NCBI GenBank assembly: GCA_940671915.1
Contig: CALNVZ010002100.1
Span: 19,183,359 to 19,247,358 of the forward strand
Direction of reading: 5' to 3'
DNA: 64,000 bases
Source: Paracentrotus lividus
Taxonomy: Eukaryota; Echinodermata; Echinoidea; Camarodonta; Echinidae
How positions within the stretch are numbered: position 1 is the first letter of the stretch; the number at the start of each line of letters is the position of its first letter. Below the pieces are notes generated by a model. That model was not told the DNA's origin. It saw only the letters and a list, made by a program, of their open reading frames with translations, and made no database searches. Shown piece by piece: positions 49,655-60,602 of this stretch. The translations under genes and the position numbers were made by a program.

Positions 49655-50062
49655 AGACCAAGGGCCGAGGGCGAGGCGAGGGTGGCTGCTCTGTCTTCAT
49701 CGTAGGGCTTACCCCTCTGAAGACAGAGAGCTACCATTGCGCAAGCTGTTCAAACTGCAGTGTACACAGCCGAGTGTGTTTTTCGGTGATCATATTTGAT
49801 TGATCCAAGATTTTGCTATAACATGAAAGTTATTCCACTCACTGCATCTGGAAGTAGATTTTCTCTAGATCTATCTGTTTTATTGTCCTTGATGGCCAAC
49901 TGTCTTGTTGAATTTAGTTTTTCAGGGTTTCCATAGGTTTTCCCATGAAATTTGGGGAAATTTAACAGAGAATCAGGGCACTGCAGTTTGAACAGCTCGC
50001 GCAATGCATGATCTGTCTTCAGAGGGGATTACGATGAGACAGAGCAGCCTCGGTCTGTGGGA
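49655..50062. mobile_element. About 400-bp foldback element with about 75-bp inverted ends (left arm)
   Basis: The inner inverted repeats are 49684-49762 and 49979-50050. GGCTGCTCTGTCTTCATCGT, CCCTCTGAAGACAGA and TTGCGCAAGCTGTTCAAACT at the left reappear inverted at the right. The interior, about 215 bp, shows no coding potential. Confidence 0.75.
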
Positions 50063-50097
50063 GAATATGTTGTTATTGTGGTTTATTTTGTGCCTGT

Positions 50098-50123
50098 GTA
50101 GTGTGTGTGTGTGTGTGTGTGTG
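50098..50123 (+). repeat. (GT)n microsatellite (left arm)
   Basis: About 12 GT units; the mirror (AC)n at 51294-51312 is shorter, so the arms differ in repeat number. Confidence 0.92.
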
Positions 50124-50666
50124 CTGTGGCAATGATGGTGTGAATATGATTGCGGTGTCTGATGTCCCTGGGAATGGGATCAGAAGTGCCAACCAAAGTA
50201 GCTGAATTGTACTGGTGCCCTCTAGTGTTAATGTTGCTCAGCATGTTGCAAATTTATATGAAATTACTTTTCATTCTCCTTTCCCAATCACTTGTTAAAA
50301 ATTATAAATGGATATTTTTGACAAACAGTGCCAGACCAGTGAAGTGCCAATTAACCCGCCAACAAATAATAGTCTAGGCCAAAACATGGATGAAAATAGA
50401 TAACCATTGATCACCTAAACTTCTCAATAAAACACTAATAACATATCTTATAACACATTTGCGATTACACAAAATCATGAATGTCCCCACCAAAAGTAAA
50501 CCTCCTTAAATTACTTTAGCAGAAGGGCCTATAGAAATCTGAAAAGATGAGATAGAGAACAAGAGATTGGCAGACTTTTTTGAAAACCATGAGTATGAGT
50601 CTATGATTGTATCAGAAATTTAAAAAAAAATAATTATATAATATATGACTGCTAGCTTTAACCTGT

Positions 50667-50683
50667 TGAATTACTTAAACTGC

Positions 50684-50716
<33 letters not shown>

Positions 50717-50739
50717 GAGAATTCCACATACTTTTCGGT
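50667..50739. other. Centre (loop) of the giant palindrome
   Basis: 73-bp non-palindromic spacer, mostly two A-runs (about 17 and 10 bases) separated by GAG. It is flanked by TTAACCTGT on the left and ACAGGTTAA on the right. It lies inside one gap-free stretch (37238-56860), so the fold was made within a contig rather than by scaffolding across Ns. Confidence 0.85.
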
Positions 50740-51293
50740 ACAGGTTAAAGCTAGCAGTCATATATTATATAATTATTTTTTTTTTTTTTAAATTTCTGAT
50801 ACAATCATAGACTCATACTCATGGTTTTCAAAAAAGTCTGCCAATCTCTTGTTCTCTATCTCATCTTTTCAGATTTTCTATAGGCCCTTCTGCTAAAGTA
50901 ATTTAAGGAGGTGTTTACTTTTGGTGGGGACATTCATGATTTTGTGTAATCGCAAATGTGTTATAAGATATGTTATTAGTGTTTTATTGAGAAGTTTAGG
51001 TGATCAATGGTTATCTATTTTCATCCATTGTTTGGCCTAGACTATTATTTGTTGGCGGGTTAATTGGCACTTCACTGGTCTGGCACTGTTTGTCAAAAAT
51101 ATCCATTTATAATTGTTTAACAAGTGATTGGGAAAAGGAGAATGAAAAGTAATTTCATAATAAATTTGCAACATGCTGAGCAACATTAACACTAGAGGGC
51201 ACCAGTACAATTCAGCTACTTTGGTTGGCACTTCTGATCCCATTCCCAGGGACATCAGACACCGCAATCATATTCACACCATCATTGCCACAG

Positions 51294-51312
51294 CACACAC
51301 ACACACACACAC
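51294..51312 (+). repeat. (AC)n microsatellite (right arm)
   Basis: Mirror of 50098-50123 with fewer units. Confidence 0.92.
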
Positions 51313-51354
51313 TACACAGGCACAAAATAAACCACAATAACAACATATCTCTCC

Positions 51355-51765
51355 CACAGACCGAGGCTGCTCTGTCTCATCGTAATCCCCTCTGAAGACA
51401 GATCATGCATTGCGCGAGCTGTTCAAACTGCAGTGCCCTGATTCTCTGTTAAATTTCCCCAAATTTCATGGGAAAACCTATGGAAACCCTGAAAAACAAA
51501 TTCAACAAGACAGTTGGCCATCAAGGACAATAAAACAGATAGATCTAGAGAAAATCTACTTCCAGATGCAGTGAGTGGAATAACTTTCATGTTATAGCAA
51601 AATCTTGGATCAATCAAATATGATCACCGAAAAACACACTCGGCTGTGTACACTGCAGTTTGAACAGCTTGCGCAATGGTAGCTCTCTGTCTTCAGAGGG
51701 GTAAGCCCTACGATGAAGACAGAGCAGCCACCCTCGCCTCGCCCTCGGCCCTTGGTCTACCTTCT
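51355..51765. mobile_element. About 400-bp foldback element (right arm)
   Basis: Mirror of 49655-50062 with the same inverted ends. Confidence 0.75.
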
Positions 51766-53282
51766 AATCTCCCCAGGCATATCTCTCACGTACCCACTCA
51801 GTCAGAAACACAGTAATACCTTGCTATTTAGATAACATAAATCATAATCAAGAATCTTTTCTTTATTTTTTAGATCCACATGAAATCACAAAGACTTGAG
51901 ATTTTCATAGCAAAATATCGACAGATTTTACACATGGTCACCGCGAAACCCGCAACGCTCCCACGCCGAACCTCCGGGCCCGTGGGGGAAGTGAAAGGCT
52001 TTACTGAAACCTCAAAGCCGTTTTGGACTAAATTTTCCCCCCGACACTTTCTCCGAAGTATTCTTTTTCACTTACACTGTACATAAATTACGCTAATTTT
52101 TATATAGTTGCATTCATAAAATGAGTCAATCTGGTTGATACTTACATTAAATAAACGAAAATTTGAGGCCAGTTTGTCGGCACGAGTGTTCGTCTGCAGA
52201 AGATATGAACTGAATATGGTGGTGCAAGTTATGGTAAGCCACTTGTACAACAATTTTTAAATTTTTCCATGAACAGATTTGATACACGGTATGAAGATTC
52301 CATTAAAAAAAAAAAAAAAAAAATAAGATCATATAAGAGATATATATGGTCGGTTCCACTTGTAGGGCATTTTATCTTGTGACAAGAAATGAATGATATA
52401 TACTTACAAATGAAGGAAAACAAAATGAGGGTTTTTTTTTTTTTTTTTCTTAAACAACTTTATATCGATGCAGAAAGTATATCTATATCTACGTCTAACT
52501 GTTAGAGGTCTATCTCTCACTAAAAAATGAAAACAAAAAAAATATCTATATCTGAGCCCTAGTAATATATACCTAGAATGATTTCACAAACCTCTCTATA
52601 AAATATTAGGTATTAAAAATCAATCTACACTTTTTTTTATTAATAACAACTCGATACCAGCATGGCATGTTCTTGCTGTCTGCAAGGTATAAAGAGGGTT
52701 GATATATTCCATTTGATAAATTCCAAACTTTCACCTTTCATAGCTTTATATTTTATCACAATTCTGCTGAATTTTTGAAGTGACAGAAAATTTTCTGTTA
52801 ATTATAAAAAACAACTACACATAATAGTAACAAAGACAGATGTACGATAAATATTTTCTTCCACTTAAATTTTTTGCTTTTTATGCAGTAGTCGGCCAAG
52901 TAAACGTATTAAACTTTATGGATGCGGCATCCCTGATCCCTGGTAGTGAGCGTGATGATTAAATATTCCATTAACATGCTATTATCCTTTTTACTGCAAT
53001 TGTTGGTGCTCTCCTTTAGAAAGCCCATTTCAACATATATAGGATAGATTTGTTAAGTGTATTTTTTTTAGTTGCAATGGTTTGCCTGTTTTGCAAAAAT
53101 ATACTTATTTTTGCCATATATACTTCTTTAACTTTTCAGCTTTGATTTTTTCCTCAATGAAAGCTGTAAGTTTTGATAGAAAATTATTATGTCTTTCCAA
53201 TTGAAACTTGGTGAATGAGAGAAAGTTTCGCCTGGTACTTCACACTTTCATTAAAATGGTGATGCCTAGCTATTCCCTAAAG

Positions 53283-53546
53283 CCTGCATCACAATTTCCC
53301 GAAGTTGAGCAAGGATAAACACGATCATGGAAAATTTCAAATTTTGCTCTGATCACGAAAGCATTGGGCCATTCGTGTACCCTTCCTGTCTTGATCGAGT
53401 GCCATCGTGTAACCTTCTGTAGACATCGTTCTTGTTTTGGCTGTTGTTTGGCTGTTGACCAAGTTCGGGGCCGACTTTGTGCGAAACGTACCATTTCACA
53501 TTTCGTGTGTCCATCTTTGCTCAACTTCAGGACAGTGTGATGCCAC
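53283..53546. mobile_element. GGCATCACA-ended MITE (right arm)
   Basis: Mirror of 47874-48133. An 84-codon minus-strand open frame here is the same incidental frame without its stop. Confidence 0.78.
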
Positions 53547-56500
53547 CTTAATGAGAATGAGAACTATTCAGAATAAAACTTGAAGAATTCATAACTTTGT
53601 AATTCTTTTATTATTATTATTTATTCAACAATTTCAAATTAAAATTACAGAAAAATAAAAAAGGAATGAAATTCAACAGGACAGCACATGACAAAAACAA
53701 AATATATGTCTGCTGAAATTGCTCATTTCATGTTTGAATTAAATGTAAAGTGTCTATTTCTTTTCCTGGTGTGATGTAGGGAACTTTCAAATTTTTCATT
53801 AAAAAAAAATCAAACATGAGAAAGAGAGACAAAAAAGGTACAGAAAACACGAGACTCATTTTCCATACAAGTCAACAAGTATATATTTTCAACATTTTTG
53901 ATCAGTGACATCATGATTTAACCATGATTTAATTTACAAAACAAAAGTATGTCTGTCTACCACACAAAATGAAGGCATCAGAGAGCATATCACAAGGCAA
54001 CATGGGTTACAATTTCTCTAAGAAAATATCATTTGTAATTCTGATTACAATACAAATAGGCTTTTCTATGCTCACTTTGCCATTCCTTAAATAATACATG
54101 TATGCCTTTCTTATAAAAAGGAACATGGTTGCAAGTGATTCTTTATTGTGCAAAGTTAGACGAACAAAAAGCAATCAAATACATGAATTTACAAAATAGT
54201 ACACAAGAATGAAGACACTTCACTAACTTGTAAATGAATATAAATACAATTCATTTTTTTCTGTCCAATATCAGTTTCTGCAGAATATAGAAATTCTTCA
54301 AATATTATCATTCATACAAATCTATATAAATATATTCATATTTGAAATGCCTAATTCTCTGATAGAAATTCTTTACAACGATATTAAATTACATGATATT
54401 AAAAGTTACAAGCCACAAGGACACCATAATATGATTGCAGAATTTGACTTTGTAAGTGTTATAAACTTGTACTATACTTTGTTTGTACACTTTGTTTGAA
54501 ATAATTAACAAAAACTCAAACCCTATTCTTCCTCTTCCATATGTGTCAACCACAACACTTTATTTATCACAAGAGTTCTGTCACTGTAAATTAACATGGA
54601 TATCAAAAAGTTTTTGTACAATTTTTGAATAATTAATTGATTAATGGGAAAAACAAATGATAAACAGAGAGGGGACTTGCCTGTCTAAGGTCTTTAAAAA
54701 ATATGAAAATGAATTAGCCACATAATAATTATTTTTGAATTCTTGTAAACTTATAAATGTGCAAACATTGAGATCATCACATGAAATAGATTTAAAGCTA
54801 TCTATAACTCACTGGCAAAAGGAACCGAGTGCTTTCTTGTACTAGGGTTAATAAGAAATTTATATAGACTAATAAAGACACACAATTCGACAATTACAAA
54901 TTTATCGTGAGTGCATGTAAACTATCTGGCACATACGGGATCATGGTTATTTGGTATTAAACATTTTCTTCAGTATCCCACAAATTCTGTTCTTCTTGCA
55001 ATATCTCATCATTGATGGTGACATCAAGATTAAATAACAATTGGTATAATTATCTAGTTTATACAGCTATTACAAAACCTATATGTGGTTTCCACTGAGA
55101 TTACAGAAAGGCAACACAATACCTGATCATCACGATAGACAGAAAGAGCACTTTGATGATGTTTGAAAGCATACAATTTTTAATATAAAATAGCAGAAAC
55201 ACTCTCATTGAGGGAGTTAGATTCGGGATAACCTACTTTTGGTGGACTTAGTGAGTTCTACTCTCTTTGGCAAACTGAGGCTGTTTCCACTCTTTTAATC
55301 AGAGTTGAGATTTCACTCTTTACAACCACTCTGCTTGTAAAATGATTCAACCTACTTCTTTTTGTTTGTGGAAATCTAACCCAAATAAAGTGATCACTCT
55401 TTTAATAAAGGGGTGGATTATCACTATTCAGGGTGGATTTACACTCTCTTGAGAGTGGATTTTCTCCTCTTTTTAATCCAATTAGTGTTTATGATAAATT
55501 AAGGGAAGTCTTTGAAAGTATTTGGGTTGGTACTCTTCTGGATCCCATAACAATACAGTGAAAGCACAAAGATCAAGGTCCATACTCTTTGGCAATTTTT
55601 AACTCATTGGTATTACTGTATATCTGAAAAATGAAATCAAAATTCTCATACAAAAATATTTTCAAATAAATTGCATGTTAACATAGTGTAGCAACCACAG
55701 TTATGTTCATTGAACAATACTATACAAGCCACTATAGAACGTGCAATTTGTGGTTTTAGCAAACTGCAGGCTGGCCTCTGATAAAAACAAATGCATGTAA
55801 TACAATGTGTATCCATAAAAGGTAACCAAACTTTTCATACTAGTGCGTGACCCTTGAAACTTACAACTTAAACATTTATCCTTGAAAAGCTAATAAAGGA
55901 CCAATATTCTATTCATTTCATTGCCGGTTACAAAATCTGTTCGCACAGATGCATTAAAATTGGTTTATCTTTTCCATTTTTTTTTAGACACACTATAAAT
56001 GCATCATGATAACTGAGTTCAATCATTTAACTGAGATGAACTCTATTTTTTATGTCATTTTGATATGTAATTATTTTATTTAAAGTGCATTACGATCATA
56101 AATGGAAATGATAAGAAATAACAAACCAATACAAAGCCATCTTGCTGCAGATAAAGTCTATTTAAAGATCTGTGATGTGATTATCAACCATTGTGTACAG
56201 TTGAAATGACTGGGCGTAACTTTGTCTATAAATAGGTATAAAAATAGCCATTTGATTACAAACACAAATATTATTCCTGTTTCTCTAATGTGCACCTTTA
56301 CAAATGGCATATACCAGTTATAAATATTGTATATATTAATGGTCATAAATAATGCGGATGATGGCATTGGCCTTTCTATTCATGACCAATAATGACGGTA
56401 TCTGATAATGGTAGGCACTGAAATGTTGATGAGGAACGAGGTAATTTTCAAAGTGTCACTTTCTAAATTGCGAGCATCCATCAGCAACTGCTGGACTGTC

Positions 56501-56860
56501 TTCCCCTTGCAACTAAATGACCGTTACGTCAACAAAGACGGGCATTGGTCAGTTCCGGTCCATTGCTGTCCTGATGGATGACATTGATGCTGTAGGCATG
56601 CCGTGAAGTTGGATTCTTTTCTTTGGATATGTTTGGATCCTGCCCCTCATCACAGTGTGTTTTGAAGCCTGGTATGTTTGACTTGTCTTCTTAACTTGTT
56701 TATCCTTCCACACCACATCAATCTAGCGCTCGTCATCGACATGTCAATTATCTTTCTTTATCTTGTTTGTCATGATTACAACGCTCCTGTTACCCCTCTC
56801 TAACAAATACAGTTTTATAAGCTTTATTATGAGTTGAACAGTGCAATCTTCTTCTTTTTT

Positions 56861-56885
56861 NNNNNNNNNNNNNNNNNNNNNNNNN
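56861..56885. other. 25-N assembly gap
   Basis: Second run of exactly 25 N, in the right arm, between sequence collinear with left-arm 44585 and the flipped block starting at 56886. Confidence 0.99.
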
Positions 56886-57410
56886 ACTACATACATGTAC
56901 CTTGTATGCAGAAGGCCGAGAATTGTATAAAATTAACATTGAGGAAGACTAGGATTGTATTTGTAGAAGTAGCCATTTGTAAAAAAAAAAAGAGGAAAAA
57001 AATGAATATAATATTGTATCTACTGGATCATGTTATAAAGAATATATTTGCTATTAAGATTTCAATGTAGTATGCCTTTTTTTGAAGGATGTAAATAATC
57101 ATGAAAAGCTAATTTTTCCCTGATTTGTATGATAATGTTAATGACCAATTTTGTGTACTATCGAGATTTGTAGTAGAAATTATAATAATGATATCTGTTA
57201 TTTATGTAGTGCTTTCCAGTTAAACTGCTCAAAGTAATTTATCATTATTATTTATATAAGTGCTAAAGGGTTGTAGTTCTGCTATGTGAACAGACAATCT
57301 ACACAGTCTGGTATTTGTTTTCGTCTGTTTGTTTGTTTGTTTTATTTATTTGTTTATTTGTTTTATTTTTATTTTTAATGATTGATTAATTAATAATTAT
57401 TTTATTTATT

Positions 57411-57445
<35 letters not shown>

Positions 57446-58505
57446 GGGGGGGGGTCCCCAGCTTTATGAAAAATTAAACATTATCTTTGCAGATCAGTTA
57501 ATGTTGATAAATTTACTAAACAGTGCATCAAAATAATTTGTGTGATTGCAGTTTTTGATCATGCTCAATATCATCAATAACAATTTTAAAAAGGAATATT
57601 ATAAATGCTGATTAAATGTCATTCGTAAAACTCAAAAGCCAATGCTGCATTTCAGACCCATTCTTATTGCCGCATATTAGTGGCAGTTGCCTGAATATGC
57701 ATTTTGCACAATGTTGAAGTATTTTTCTTATGACATTAACGATCTTTGCCTGCCAAAATTCGAGTCTATAGTGCACAATTGTACTTATTAACTATAGCAA
57801 TCGTAATAATTTCTCTGTAATGGCTGGGCTAAAAGATCTGAAAAATCAGCTGATAATGCTAGGGCCCGGGTTCTGGAGGCAATTAATTCCTAGTTCATAC
57901 TAAGAAAATATTGTTATACTATTTTTTTAATAATTAAAGAGAAAAGTCTTCTTTTTTTATTTTATGCTTAAAATCAATGTGGCGGCAGAGTTAACAGAGG
58001 ATTATTCCTTTGTGAGGGGCAAGGGTGTTGCAATGACCAGACTATCTTGTGATTGATCGCATATATCCTACCAAATCTTTTTAACAAGCACTCCCGTAAA
58101 AAAAACACCTTGGTAATTTGATTAGATTTAAACCTTGGTTTTGTCTATCTCAGAATCTTTTGTTGCATGCCATAGTTCTGGGTTAATTAAGGTCACTGAG
58201 AAATACGGTTGAAATATGCAAGACTAATTCCCAATAATAGAAATTAATATTTTTATGGTAAAATCCTTAATAGCATATTTGAGAGTTTCCCCATAATATT
58301 TATTGCAATTAATTACACAGTGACGTGCATCCAGTATTATGTTTGCATTAGGCGGGTTTGCTAAGGCTCATAAAGTATGTTTCAAACCAGTACATCATAC
58401 TATCTGGATCATTTCAAATGACTTTTTGAGTGCAATATGCATCAATATTTTGTTTCAAGACAATGTATTTGTTTTTTTTACGCCCAGGTGCTGTAAATGC
58501 TCTAA
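56886..58505 (+). repeat. Flipped block in the right arm (direct copy of 43100-44445)
   Basis: Reads in the same direction as left-arm 43100-44445, unlike everything around it. It starts at the N gap with GTACCTTGTATGCAGAAG and ends near GCTGTAAATGCTCTAAAC. From 58506 on, the sequence is the reverse complement of left-arm 43095 downward. It differs from the left arm by frequent small indels and contains an inserted TTAA-flanked element at 57740-57990. Confidence 0.88.
57740..57990 (-). mobile_element. TTAA-flanked non-autonomous element, copy 2
   Basis: 251 bp between two TTAA tetranucleotides (57736-57739 and 57991-57994). Ends are imperfect inverted repeats of the type CTTTGCCTGCCA. It matches 30682-30921 in opposite orientation across its length, including the AAGAAGACTTTTCTCTTT and GGCTGGGCTAAAAGATCTGA segments. 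The corresponding left-arm site (about 43935) lacks it. TTAA target sites are typical of piggyBac-like transposons; the family assignment is inference. Confidence 0.72.
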
Positions 58506-58956
58506 ACTCAGTATTTAATTTATTTGAATTAAATACTATAAAAGAAAACACATAACAAGGATCTGCTATCAAACAATATTATCCACATGATGAATTAGTG
58601 TATCAAATATTTGTAAATGTACCACTTGGACTAATTCCAGAGTAGAATTCATATGTGCACATTTCCGACATGTAGATGTCTTACAAATTTAAATCAAACT
58701 GTGCATAGAGGCGATTACAAAATGGTGCAAGAGAAAAATCTTGAATTAGTTCAATATATTGGAAATTACATGCATCATTTTAGTCTATCTATAAAAAACA
58801 AACAAACAAACAAACAAACAAAAATATGAAATTGTTTTAATGCCCTTCTGATTACTTAAAATTACAACAATAACAATAATCAAATAAAAAATTAGAATAT
58901 TTACCATATAACCATGTCAATTGTGTATTAAGCATCATAATAATCAAATTTCTCAT

Positions 58957-59133
58957 GACGGTGGCTTTCAAAAAGGTGATGCCCTTAGTTGTCAGTGCCG
59001 GACCGCATTGTGGGATTATATACTGGATATACTAATCCCATCAGTCAATAGAAGGAAAAGTACATCCAGTGTAAAATCCCGCAATACAATCTGCATCAAA
59101 GTAACCAATGTCATAACCTTTTGGTAAGTCGTC
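58957..59133. mobile_element. CTTACCAAAAG-type TIR element (right arm)
   Basis: Mirror of 42474-42651, ending CCTTTTGGTAAGTCGTC. Confidence 0.62.
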
Positions 59134-60092
59134 TAATCCTGTTGCCATAGGATTTGAAAACTAACAACACGGGTTATGTGGAGTAATTTCCAGTATTCAT
59201 GCTATGCAGCAAATTTATGGTATTATTTTAAAAATCAGAGACAAAAATCTACTTCATGTGCTCCAACACTAATGTGGCATGCGACAAGTTAATGAGAGTT
59301 CATTTGTCTAATTATAACATTTCGTAGTAATAATAATAATAATAATAATAACAATTCTAATCGTAAGTAAGCTGTAATTCATACATATATTGTGAAAGCA
59401 GCTATTTAGTACCAAGCTAAATGCGATATCTCAATAAAATTTATGCACCATCTCATAATGAAAGATCATCATACCAACATATGTTGAAGACTCCCATTAA
59501 AAAAAAAGAAGAGTTGTTAATGGAGAAAGGACTTTCTCTGCTGCAGCAACCTTTTTACAATAAAACTATCATTGAATTTGAGATTTAAAAATTTTCAGTA
59601 CCAAGTTGTACCAACTCCTTGCTATGTGGTTTCACCTTTATCTAGATATATGGTGGCCTATGAACCCTGGATATTATTCCTGATAATTTTTTTCCTAGAT
59701 ATGTACAATGTACGTAATGCTGTTTTCTTGGGTAATCTGTGAAGTTGGGTGTCCATTCAAACAATTGTTACAATATTACATGATTAATTCAAATAAATTT
59801 TGCACTTAATCTCTCCTTAGTTTACCTTGATTAAACTATCAGCAATACACCCTCAAACATACATATTTTATAATGTTTATAAAACAGTCACAATCAACTG
59901 CATAATTATATGAAATAAGTGTTTTCCACTTAAATCCAGTAATAAAATTGGCTGAATAATATCTTCTCTATAATACATGTATGGCAATGCTTCTGTAGAT
60001 CTATAACAAAGGACTCATTATACGTTTGTCTCTAATGCACATCTATCTAAATTGTAGCTTTATAAATATATTAGCACCATAATCCATGACTG

Positions 60093-60098
60093 TTTATT
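60093..60098 (-). terminator. Possible proximal polyadenylation signal of ITPR (right arm)
   Basis: AATAAA on the minus strand about 430 bases after the stop, conserved in the left arm at 41517-41522. It is the first canonical hexamer I noticed downstream of the stop. No clear GT-rich downstream element was identified, and further AATAAA hexamers lie beyond, so the real cleavage site may be more distal. Confidence 0.3.
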
Positions 60099-60524
60099 TC
60101 TCAATGAACCCTGCTGGACCTGATATATGATAATAAAATTAAATAATCATTATTCTACAATGATTCTCTTTTATGAGAGCTAATCTCTTTCAATATCCAA
60201 AATATGACACATCATTCATGGGTTGAAAGTAAAGTACTTTGTAGAAAAGTATTCTCAGTGGTCTATAAATTATCAAAAAATAATGCATCACAATCTTTAC
60301 TATTAATCTAAGTGAGTTCACACAAAACTACAACAAAGAATCATTGAACCATAAATTATACTTACAAAAATGCACACCATATACACAAGTTTATTTCATA
60401 AAATGTGCATCATCAAAATAAAAGCATACTGTTATATATATGATTGTAACAAATTAGCAAAAAAAGAGGTGAAAGGTTATCGGGTGGGGTCAGGGTTGAG
60501 TTCAGGGTGGGGTCAAAGGTCATC

Positions 60525-60602
60525 TCAGGGTGGTCCCATTGAAGGTAATGCTGGTGTGCTAAGTAGTCCAATTCTCTGCTTTTGTTTCCTCTGTTCAGTC
60601 AT
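60525..60602 (-). CDS. itpr: ITPR terminal exon: C-terminal tail and stop
   Basis: 26-codon end of the reading frame after an acceptor ending CCCCGCAG. It encodes [14 protein letters not shown] then [11 protein letters not shown] and a TGA stop at 60527-60525. Vertebrate IP3 receptors have the same [14 protein letters not shown] start of the last exon and a short proline-containing end, which supports this frame over the longer frame seen in the left arm. The 3' untranslated region follows toward lower coordinates. Confidence 0.93.
   Translation of the reverse strand: MTEQRKQKQRIGLLSTPALPSMGPP

Larger units (their letters stand above)
37620..50666 (+). repeat. Left arm of giant inverted duplication
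   Basis: Reverse complement of 50740-64000. Paired landmarks: 50150 with 51267, 47895 with 53524, ITPR exons 38149-41143 with 63481-60525, and about 37620 with 64000. Coordinate sums stay near 101,410 close to the centre and reach about 101,630 near the ends, so the arms are close in length. The arm may start anywhere between 37238 and 37620, because its partner runs off the window. Apart from noisy blocks the arms are almost identical. Confidence 0.93.

Noticed and set aside
50150..51267. 75/76-codon protein MRCLMSLGMGSEVPTKVAEL found on both strands
   Set aside because: It is duplicated only because of the palindrome. The C-terminal half is frame-shifted between arms and no homology is recognised.
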